Source of the DNA: WHTX01 sp038255145
GTDB taxonomy: Bacteria; Actinomycetota; Acidimicrobiia; Acidimicrobiales; CAIXPF01
Assembly: GCA_038255145.1 (NCBI GenBank)
Contig: JBBSLP010000010.1
Coordinates: 1 to 64,000, forward strand
Reading direction: 5' to 3'
DNA length: 64,000 bases
A program made the position numbers and the translations under genes. The notes under the pieces were generated by a model. The model was not told the DNA's origin, did not search any database, and saw only the letters and a program-made list of their open reading frames with translations. Each line of letters begins with the position of its first letter. Position 1 is the stretch's first letter. Positions 58,528-64,000 of this stretch are shown piece after piece.

Positions 58528-58593
58528 GGGGATGGGCGCCACTCCGGTGCCCGGCCCGTCAGCACCCCGCTCAGCACGGACGGTCGGGCCAGA

Positions 58594-59514
58594 ATGGCGG
58601 TCGTGGCTGACGTACGAGCACCCGACGTGACCGGCGACTACCTGGCCCTGCGCCGCGAGGTCGGGGCCGTCGCCCTGACCAGGGACGTCATCCGGGCCTG
58701 GGGGGACGACACCGACAAGTTCCTCCAGGGCCAGCTCAGCCAGGACGTCGTCGCCCTGGCCGTCGGGGCCTCGGCGTGGTCCCTGCTGCTCGAACCCCAG
58801 GGCAAGCTCGTGGCTTGGCTGCGCCTCAGCCGCCTGGCCCCCAACGAGGTCCTCATCGACGTCGATGCCGGTTTCGCCGAGACCGTCCTCACCCGGCTCA
58901 ACCGCTTCAAGCTGCGCACCAAGTGCGAGTTCGAGGTCCTCCACGGATGGCGGGCCCTGGCCCTGCGGGGCCCGGGCACCGCGGCGGTGGACACGTCGAG
59001 CGCCGCCGTGGTGGCCGACGCCGCCTGGCCCGGCCTGGCCGGTGTCGACCTGCTCGGCCCCGACGTGGTCGTCCCCCCCGGCGTGCGCGAGTGCGGCCTC
59101 GACGCCTACGAGACCGTGCGCATCGAGGCCGGCGTGCCCACCATGGGGTCCGAGTCCCTCGAGGGGATCATCCCGGCCGAGGCCGGCTTCGTCGACCGCT
59201 CGGCCAGCTTCACCAAGGGCTGCTACACCGGCCAGGAGCTGGTGGCCCGGGTCGACAGCCGGGGGGGCAACACCCCCCGCCACCTGCGGGGGGTGCTGGT
59301 CACCACCAACGTGGTCCCTCCCGTCGGTGCCGCTGTGCACGACGCCGAGGACAAGCTCGTGGGCCACCTGACGAGCGTGGGCGAATCCCTCGACCGTCGG
59401 GCCCCCGTGGCCCTGGCCTTCATCCACCGCACCGTCGTGCCCCCCGCGGCCGTGACCCTGCGCTGGGACGGATCCCAGGCCCCGGCCCGGGTCGAGGAGC
59501 TACCGCTCCTGTGA
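58594..59514 (+). CDS. YgfZ/GcvT-like folate-binding protein
   Basis: A 306-aa tetrahydrofolate-binding protein of the YgfZ/IbaI family, which helps assemble or repair certain Fe-S proteins. The family motif K-G-C-Y-T-G-Q-E is at about residue 208, with F-L-Q-G-Q-L-S-Q-D near 50 and P-A-E-A-G-F before it. A GTG at 58603, seven bases after CAGAAT, is a possible leaderless start. It is divergent from trpEG. Confidence 0.9.
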   Translation: MAVVADVRAPDVTGDYLALRREVGAVALTRDVIRAWGDDTDKFLQGQLSQDVVALAVGASAWSLLLEPQGKLVAWLRLSRLAPNEVLIDVDAGFAETVLTRLNRFKLRTKCEFEVLHGWRALALRGPGTAAVDTSSAAVVADAAWPGLAGVDLLGPDVVVPPGVRECGLDAYETVRIEAGVPTMGSESLEGIIPAEAGFVDRSASFTKGCYTGQELVARVDSRGGNTPRHLRGVLVTTNVVPPVGAAVHDAEDKLVGHLTSVGESLDRRAPVALAFIHRTVVPPAAVTLRWDGSQAPARVEELPLL

Positions 59515-59589
59515 CGACCGGTCGGTCGGGGCCGCCCGGCCGACCTCCCCCACCTGGGGCATCCCGTGACGGGACCGGGCCTGGGCGCC

Positions 59590-59595
59590 TACTCT
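59590..59595 (+). promoter_or_regulatory. -10 box of the J-domain gene
   Basis: TACTCT, six bases before GTG 59602; leaderless arrangement. Confidence 0.5.
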
Positions 59596-59601
59596 GATGT
59601 C

Positions 59602-60183
59602 GTGACGTTGTACGACGTGCTCGGTGCTCCGGCAACGGCTACCCAGCCCGAGCTCCGTCGTGCCTTCGTCCGCCAGGCCCGCAAGTACCACCCGGACTAC
59701 CACGCCCAGTCCGACGAGACCACCAAGCGGTCGGCCGAAGGCCGCATGCGCGAGCTGAACGACGCCTGGGAGGTGCTGGGCGATGCCGCCCGCCGCCAGG
59801 CCTACGACCGCAGCCTGCGCCTCGGTGCTCCCGGCCCCCGGGCGGCCCGCACCGCACCGTCGGGCGGGGCCGACGGCCAGCCGCGGGCGGCCGCCAAGGG
59901 CCGCGACTGGCGCAGCTTCGCCAGCCCCGGTGCCGGCGTCGGCCGTCCTCTGGGCGCCCGCCTGGTCACCATCGCCCCCGTGGCCATGCTCGTCACCGCC
60001 GTGCTCGTCCTCGGTTCGGGGCTGATCCTGCGGTCCTCGGGCACGGTGTTCCTGGCCGTGTTCGTGGCCATGCTCGCCGCGCTGGGCTTCGTGTTGGCCC
60101 CCCTCGTGGCCATGACCGAAGGGTCGCGCAAGGGTCGCCAGCGCCATCGGGGCCAGACGACCGTCGGTGCCCGTCGGCGCTGA
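59602..60183 (+). CDS. Membrane-anchored J-domain protein
   Basis: A 193-aa protein with an N-terminal J domain (about 2-65) containing the H-P-D tripeptide that stimulates DnaK, a Gly/Ala-rich linker, and two C-terminal membrane segments (about 120-160) with a basic tail. It lacks the G/F and zinc regions of DnaJ, so it is a type III J protein, probably recruiting DnaK to the membrane. GTG 59602 gives V-T-L-Y-D-V-L-G and follows TACTCT by six bases. Confidence 0.88.
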   Translation: MTLYDVLGAPATATQPELRRAFVRQARKYHPDYHAQSDETTKRSAEGRMRELNDAWEVLGDAARRQAYDRSLRLGAPGPRAARTAPSGGADGQPRAAAKGRDWRSFASPGAGVGRPLGARLVTIAPVAMLVTAVLVLGSGLILRSSGTVFLAVFVAMLAALGFVLAPLVAMTEGSRKGRQRHRGQTTVGARRR

Positions 60184-60237
60184 GTCCCGACGGGCCTGGT
60201 GGCACGGGCAGGTGTCATGCGTCGCACCGGGCTGGGC

Positions 60238-60243
60238 TAGCGT
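60238..60243 (+). promoter_or_regulatory. -10 box of the monooxygenase-like gene
   Basis: TAGCGT, eight bases before ATG 60252. Confidence 0.45.
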
Positions 60244-60251
60244 GCCCGGCC

Positions 60252-60560
60252 ATGCCGAAGATCGCCGCCATCGCCAAGATCACCACCGTCGAGGGCAAGC
60301 GGGACGACGCCATCGCCGCGTTCGCACCCATGTTCGACAACGTCCGGTCGAACGAGCCGGGCACCCTCATCTACGCCCTGCACGAGGACGCAGGCGACCC
60401 CAACCTGCTGTGGTTCTACGAGCTGTACGAGGGCGAAGAGGCCCTCACCACCCACTCCACCAGCGAGACCATGAAGACCCTCAAGCTCAAGGGCCTGCTC
60501 GCCGGGCGCCCCGAGGTCATCAAGCTCAACCCGACGACCGCCAAGGGCATCGATTTCTGA
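60252..60560 (+). CDS. ABM-domain (antibiotic biosynthesis monooxygenase-like) protein
   Basis: A 102-aa dimeric alpha/beta ferredoxin-like fold protein: K-I-T-T-V-E-G-K start, E-P-G-T-L-I-Y-A-L-H-E, and F-Y-E-L-Y-E-G-E-E-A-L-T-T-H are ABM-family features. Members range from cofactor-free monooxygenases to haem-degrading or unknown proteins, so no substrate is claimed. Confidence 0.87.
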   Translation: MPKIAAIAKITTVEGKRDDAIAAFAPMFDNVRSNEPGTLIYALHEDAGDPNLLWFYELYEGEEALTTHSTSETMKTLKLKGLLAGRPEVIKLNPTTAKGIDF

Positions 60561-60564
60561 GCCC

Positions 60565-60646
60565 TAGCTTGTGGGGCGGGCGACCGCCCCGCTGACCTGG
60601 CGTCCAGGTCGGACCGACGAGCTGACGACACTCGGAGCACAGGCCG
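60565..60646 (+). promoter_or_regulatory. trpC promoter and hairpin-bearing leader
   Basis: TAGCTT (60565-60570) is a -10-like box. Two perfect 7-bp hairpins follow: 60573-60579 with 60584-60590, and 60594-60600 with 60604-60610. The first may end the upstream transcript; the second falls in the trpC leader. The only short ORF here (GTG 60571) has a single Trp codon, so classic attenuation is not supported. Confidence 0.4.
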
Positions 60647-61450
60647 GTGGCCACCTACCTCGACCGGATCGTGGCCGCCCACCGTGCGGTGGCCGAGCGC
60701 GACGACCGCCCGCTCGACGAGCTGCGGCGTCGCGCCGACCGCCTGCCCGCCACCCGGGGGTTCGCCCGGGCTCTGGCTGCGGGTGAACGCCTGGCCGTCA
60801 TCTCCGAGGTCAAGCGGCGCTCGCCGTCCAAAGGCGACCTCGACGTGGGGCTCGACCCCGCCAAGCTGGCCCGGTCCTACGCCGAGGGCGGGGCCGCGTG
60901 CCTGTCGGTGCTGACCGACGAGGAGTTCTTCGGCGCCCAGCCCGGCGACCTGGCCACGGCCCGGGAGGCCGCCGGCCTGCCCGCGCTGCGCAAGGACTTC
61001 ACCGTCAGCGAGCGTGACGTGCTCGATGCCCGCCTGATGGGGGCCGACGCCGTGCTCCTCATCGCCGCCGCCCTCAGCGACGACGAGCTCCGTCGCTTCC
61101 ACCACCTCGCCCTCGAGGTCGGACTCGACGTCCTCGTCGAGGTGCACGACGAGGCCGAGCTCGACCGGGTCCTGCCCTTCGGGCCCCGGGTGGTGGGGGT
61201 CAACCAGCGTGACCTGGTCACCTTCGAGGTCGACACCGAACGGGCCGTGCGGGTGGCGCCATGCATCCCCGACGGCGTCGTGCGGGTGGCCGAGTCGGGC
61301 ATCACCGGTCCCGCCGATGCCGCCGTGCTCGCCGCTGCCGGTTACGACGCCCTACTGGTGGGCGAGGCCCTGGTCCGCTCGGGCACCCCGTCTGCCGCGG
61401 TCGACGCCCTGCGGGTGGCCCGCCCCGCCGGCGCCCCCCGCCGCTTCTGA
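60647..61450 (+). CDS. trpC: Indole-3-glycerol phosphate synthase
   Basis: TIM-barrel enzyme of 267 aa closing the indole ring from CdRP. S-E-V-K-R-R-S-P-S-K-G carries the catalytic Lys, R-K-D-F the second Lys, with V-G-V-N-Q-R-D-L and V-A-E-S-G-I completing the site. GTG 60647 is chosen; no ribosome site is obvious. Confidence 0.96.
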   Translation: MATYLDRIVAAHRAVAERDDRPLDELRRRADRLPATRGFARALAAGERLAVISEVKRRSPSKGDLDVGLDPAKLARSYAEGGAACLSVLTDEEFFGAQPGDLATAREAAGLPALRKDFTVSERDVLDARLMGADAVLLIAAALSDDELRRFHHLALEVGLDVLVEVHDEAELDRVLPFGPRVVGVNQRDLVTFEVDTERAVRVAPCIPDGVVRVAESGITGPADAAVLAAAGYDALLVGEALVRSGTPSAAVDALRVARPAGAPRRF

Positions 61451-61524
61451 GCTGGCTCTCTCCCGATCCCGCGGCCGTCCCCGACGCCGCCGTCCCAACG
61501 CCTGGACCCTGCCGAGGAGCGACC

Positions 61525-62775
61525 ATGACCCGCTGGAACCTGCCCGCCGACCGCATCCCCTCGGCCTGGTACAACGTGCTGCCCCGGTTGGCCACGCCGC
61601 TCGACCCGCCGCTGCACCCGGGCACCCGCCAGCCCGTCGGCCCCGACGACCTGGCCCCGCTGTTCCCCATGGCCCTCATCGCCCAGGAGATGTCCCCCGA
61701 GCCGTGGATCGACATCCCCGGCGAGGTGCTGGACATCCTGCGCCTGTGGCGGTCGACCCCCCTGGTGCGGGCCACCCGGCTGGAGGCGGCCCTCGACACG
61801 CCGGCCCGCATCTACTTCAAGGACGAGTCGGTGTCACCGGCCGGCTCGCACAAGACGAACACGGCCGTGGCCCAGGCCTTCTACAACAAGGCCGAGGGCA
61901 TCACCCGGCTGTCGACGGAGACCGGGGCCGGCCAGTGGGGTACGGCCCTGTCCTTCGCCTGCACCCAGTTCGACCTGGAGTGCATGGTCTACATGGTGCG
62001 CACCAGCTTCGAGGCCAAGCCCTACCGCCGGGTGATGATGGAGCTGTGGGGCTCCAACGTCGTGCCCTCACCGATCGACGACCCCGGTCACCCGGGTTCG
62101 TTGGGTTCGGCCATCACCGACGCCGTGCGCGACGCGGTCAGCCGCGACGACACCCACTACGCCCTGGGTTCGGTGCTCAACCACGTGCTGCTGCACCAGA
62201 CCGTGATCGGCCTCGAGGCCCGTGAGCAACTCCAGCTGGCGGGGGAGCGCCTGCCCGACGTGGTCATCGCCCCCTGCGGTGGCGGCTCCAACCTGGGTGG
62301 TGTGGCCCTGCCCTTCTACGAGGACGCCGCCGTGCGCCTCATGGCCGTGGAGCCGTCGTCGTGCCCCACCCTCACCGAGGGCACCTTCGGCTACGACTTC
62401 GGCGACGTGGGGGAGATGACCCCGCTGCTGCCCATGTACAGCCTGGGCCACAGCCACATCCCCCCGGCCATCCACGCCGGCGGCCTGCGCTACCACGGCG
62501 ATTCCCCCATCGTCTCCCAGCTGGTGCGGGACGGGCGCATGGAGGCCGTGGCCTACCCCCAGGGCAAGGTGTTCGAGGCGGCCATGCTCTTCGCCCGCAC
62601 CGAGGGCAAGGTGCCGGCACCGGAGACCGCGCACGGCATCCGCGCCGCCGTCGACGAGGCCCTGGCGGCCAAGGAGACGGGCGAGGAGCGGGTCATCCTC
62701 TTCAACTACAGCGGCCACGGCCACCTCGACCTGGCCGCCTACGACGACTTCCTCAACGGCCGCTTCGTCGACTGA
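61525..62775 (+). CDS. TrpB2-type tryptophan synthase beta-like protein
   Basis: PLP enzyme of 416 aa joining indole and serine. The PLP Lys lies in G-S-H-K-T-N-T-A; T-E-T-G-A-G-Q-W-G-T-A-L and the C-G-G-G-S-N loop bind cofactor. The long N-terminus, the V-Y-M-V-R-T-S-F-E-A-K-P-Y-R-R-V-M-M stretch and overall layout are those of the TrpB2 class, which lacks the usual TrpA contact region. No trpA follows before a TetR gene and trpF. GAGGAG precedes ATG 61525. Confidence 0.92.
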   Translation: MTRWNLPADRIPSAWYNVLPRLATPLDPPLHPGTRQPVGPDDLAPLFPMALIAQEMSPEPWIDIPGEVLDILRLWRSTPLVRATRLEAALDTPARIYFKDESVSPAGSHKTNTAVAQAFYNKAEGITRLSTETGAGQWGTALSFACTQFDLECMVYMVRTSFEAKPYRRVMMELWGSNVVPSPIDDPGHPGSLGSAITDAVRDAVSRDDTHYALGSVLNHVLLHQTVIGLEAREQLQLAGERLPDVVIAPCGGGSNLGGVALPFYEDAAVRLMAVEPSSCPTLTEGTFGYDFGDVGEMTPLLPMYSLGHSHIPPAIHAGGLRYHGDSPIVSQLVRDGRMEAVAYPQGKVFEAAMLFARTEGKVPAPETAHGIRAAVDEALAAKETGEERVILFNYSGHGHLDLAAYDDFLNGRFVD

Positions 62776-63334
62776 GGGCGCCGAGGACGAGGTCGAGCGC
62801 GGCCTCGAAGGAGGCATCCACGGGGTCGACCAGGCCGAAGCCCCCGCCCAGCTCGAGGTCGACGAAGCCGTGGAGCAGGGCCCTCGGTGCACGGATGACG
62901 TCGACGTGGTCGGTGCCGGCCACGCCGAGGCCGTCGAGGAGGGTGGCGATCACCCGCACCGGTTCGGCGGCCGCCGCGGCCCCTTCGGCATCGTCGTCGG
63001 CCCGGGGGATGGGGAGCAGGGCGGCGTAGAGGCCCCGGTGATCGTGTCCGAAGGTTCGGTAGGCGTGGGCCACGGCCCGCAGTCCGGCCCCGGCGTCCGC
63101 TTCGTGGCCGGCGGCCGCCGCCCCCAGCTCGGCGGCCAACCGGGTGGCCGCCTTTCGGCCCAGGGCTCGGCGCAGCCCGTCGACCCCGGCCACGTGGGAG
63201 TAGAGCGACGGGGAGCGCACGCCCAGGGCCGCGGCCACCGTGGCCAAGGTGACGGCCTCGAGCCCCTCACGGTCGGCGATGACGGCGGCGGCGTCGATCA
63301 CCTGCTCTCGGCTGAGGCCGGCCTTGGGAGCCAT
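62753..63334 (-). CDS. TetR family transcriptional regulator
   Basis: A 193-aa regulator with the N-terminal TetR HTH (about 10-55: V-T-L-A-T-V-A-A-A-L-G-V-R-S-P-S-L-Y-S-H) and a C-terminal ligand domain with R-A-L-L-H-G-F-V-D-L-E of the WHG type. Its 3' end overlaps the convergent trpB2 gene by 23 bp. A palindrome just upstream suggests autoregulation. Confidence 0.92.
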   Translation of the reverse strand: MAPKAGLSREQVIDAAAVIADREGLEAVTLATVAAALGVRSPSLYSHVAGVDGLRRALGRKAATRLAAELGAAAAGHEADAGAGLRAVAHAYRTFGHDHRGLYAALLPIPRADDDAEGAAAAAEPVRVIATLLDGLGVAGTDHVDVIRAPRALLHGFVDLELGGGFGLVDPVDASFEAALDLVLGALSRRSGR

Positions 63335-63342
63335 GGTCCGAG

Positions 63343-63363
63343 AGCCTCAGGCAGGCTTGTCAA
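63343..63363 (-). promoter_or_regulatory. TetR-gene promoter region with operator-like palindrome
   Basis: A perfect TTGACA -35 (63363 to 63358 on the minus strand) is followed by AGCCT-N5-AGGCT (63343-63357), an inverted repeat nine bases before the ATG. The -10 is unclear. Placement fits autorepression. Confidence 0.45.
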
Positions 63364-63415
63364 GGGTCGGTGGCGCCCGACGATGACCGTCCGCGGTCGG
63401 GCGCGGCGCCGCAGC

Positions 63416-63421
63416 TACCCT
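63416..63421 (+). promoter_or_regulatory. -10 box of trpF
   Basis: TACCCT, eight bases before GTG 63430; leaderless arrangement. Confidence 0.45.
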
Positions 63422-63429
63422 GACCTGCC

Positions 63430-64000
63430 GTGTGGGTGAAGATCTGTGGCATCACCAACGAGGAGGACGGTCTCCTCGCCGCGGCCCTGGGTGCCGACGC
63501 GCTCGGCTTCATCTTCGCCACGTCGACGCGGCAGCTGGCCCCGGTGCGGGCCCGTGACATCGTGCGTCGCCTGCCCCCCGAGGTGTTGACCGTGGGCGTG
63601 TTCCGCGACGAGGCCCCCGAGCGCGTGGTGCGCATCGCCAACGAGGTCGGCCTCAAGGCGGCCCAGCTCCACGGACGGGAGACGCCGGAACAGACCCAGT
63701 GGGTCCGGGCCCGCATGCCCGTGGTCATCAAGGCCTTCCCCGCCGGGGATCCCCGCCTCGACGGGGTGGACGCCTACGGGGCCGATGCCGTGCTCATCGA
63801 TTCGCCCGTGCCCGGCTCCGGCCAGGTCTTCGACTGGTCCCTGGCCGAGGGGGCACCGACCAACCGCCGGGTCATCCTCGCCGGGGGGCTGACCCCCGAC
63901 AACGTCGAAGAGGCCATCCGGGCCGTGCACCCCTGGGGCGTGGACGTGGCCAGCGGGGTCGAGGCCAAGCCCGGGGCCAAGGACGCCAAGAAGCTTCGGG
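63430..64000 (+). CDS. trpF: Phosphoribosylanthranilate isomerase (3' end outside window)
   Basis: 190 codons are visible and the frame is open to the window edge, near the normal C-terminus. V-K-I-C-G-I-T has the catalytic Cys; L-G-F-I-F, Q-L-H-G, V-L-I-D-S (catalytic Asp) and I-L-A-G-G-L-T-P-D-N-V are in order. GTG 63430 starts V-W-V-K-I-C-G. Streptomyces and Mycobacterium lack this gene and use PriA. Confidence 0.95.
   Translation, partial: MWVKICGITNEEDGLLAAALGADALGFIFATSTRQLAPVRARDIVRRLPPEVLTVGVFRDEAPERVVRIANEVGLKAAQLHGRETPEQTQWVRARMPVVIKAFPAGDPRLDGVDAYGADAVLIDSPVPGSGQVFDWSLAEGAPTNRRVILAGGLTPDNVEEAIRAVHPWGVDVASGVEAKPGAKDAKKLR

Overview
The window is one contiguous stretch of very GC-rich bacterial chromosome with dense, mostly intact housekeeping genes and no rRNA, tRNA, insertion sequence, prophage or CRISPR array that I could see. 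The gene content points to a high-GC actinobacterium: a division and cell-wall (dcw) cluster with sepF-yggT-divIVA, mycothiol synthase (MshD), a bacterial proteasome activator (Bpa), an actinobacterial-type short MenE, and many GTG starts. A dedicated TrpF beside HisA, a TrpB2-type tryptophan synthase and a dcw cluster without murF and murD argue against Streptomyces or Mycobacterium. They fit a deep branch such as Acidimicrobiia, which is an inference.

Layout. 1-15.2 kb: dcw cluster (ftsI tail, murE, mraY, a 19-codon His-rich micro-ORF, ftsW, murG, murC, murB, ftsQ, ftsZ, yggS-type gene, sepF, yggT, divIVA) followed by lspA and a RluD-type pseudouridine synthase. 15.3-24.5 kb: Rrf2 regulator, phosphodiesterase, Bpa, universal stress protein, dnaE, a conserved hypothetical, an SMP-30-like protein and a nitroreductase. 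24.7-38.9 kb: most of the menaquinone pathway (menE, menA, menH, menD, menF, menG) scattered over both strands, mixed with an HTH gene, a frameshifted DUF255 gene, an EAL protein, two paralogous NYN-domain proteins and a Thr/Pro-rich surface protein. 38.9-47.5 kb: beta-helix secreted protein, acyl-CoA synthetase, fasciclin lipoprotein, nucleotidyltransferase, rlmN, mshD, nth. 47.5-54.3 kb: hisD-C-B-H-A, an inverted membrane ATPase-like gene, then hisF. 54.3-55 kb: a 600-bp gene-free, repeat-bearing segment. 55-64 kb: fused trpEG behind a tryptophan attenuator, a GroES-like gene, a YgfZ-like gene, a J-domain protein, a monooxygenase, trpC, trpB2, a TetR regulator and a truncated trpF.

Functionally, the dcw genes run from lipid II synthesis (MurE, MraY, MurG, MurC, MurB) to septum assembly (FtsW, FtsQ, FtsZ, SepF, DivIVA). 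Men genes convert chorismate to menaquinone. His and trp genes share the PRA-isomerase chemistry of HisA and TrpF. MurF, MurD, MenB, MenC, TrpD, TrpA, HisG, HisI and HisE are not in the window.

Two regulatory themes stand out. First, many genes have a TAnnnT -10 box followed 6-8 nt later by ATG or GTG, as expected for leaderless mRNAs; this decided several starts below. Second, tiny ORFs overlap the start of the next gene (before menG, the Thr-rich protein, the HTH gene, and between mraY and ftsW). The clearest single discovery is a trp leader peptide with three consecutive Trp codons and a perfect hairpin ahead of trpEG. All coordinates and motifs were read by eye; no database search or folding was run.
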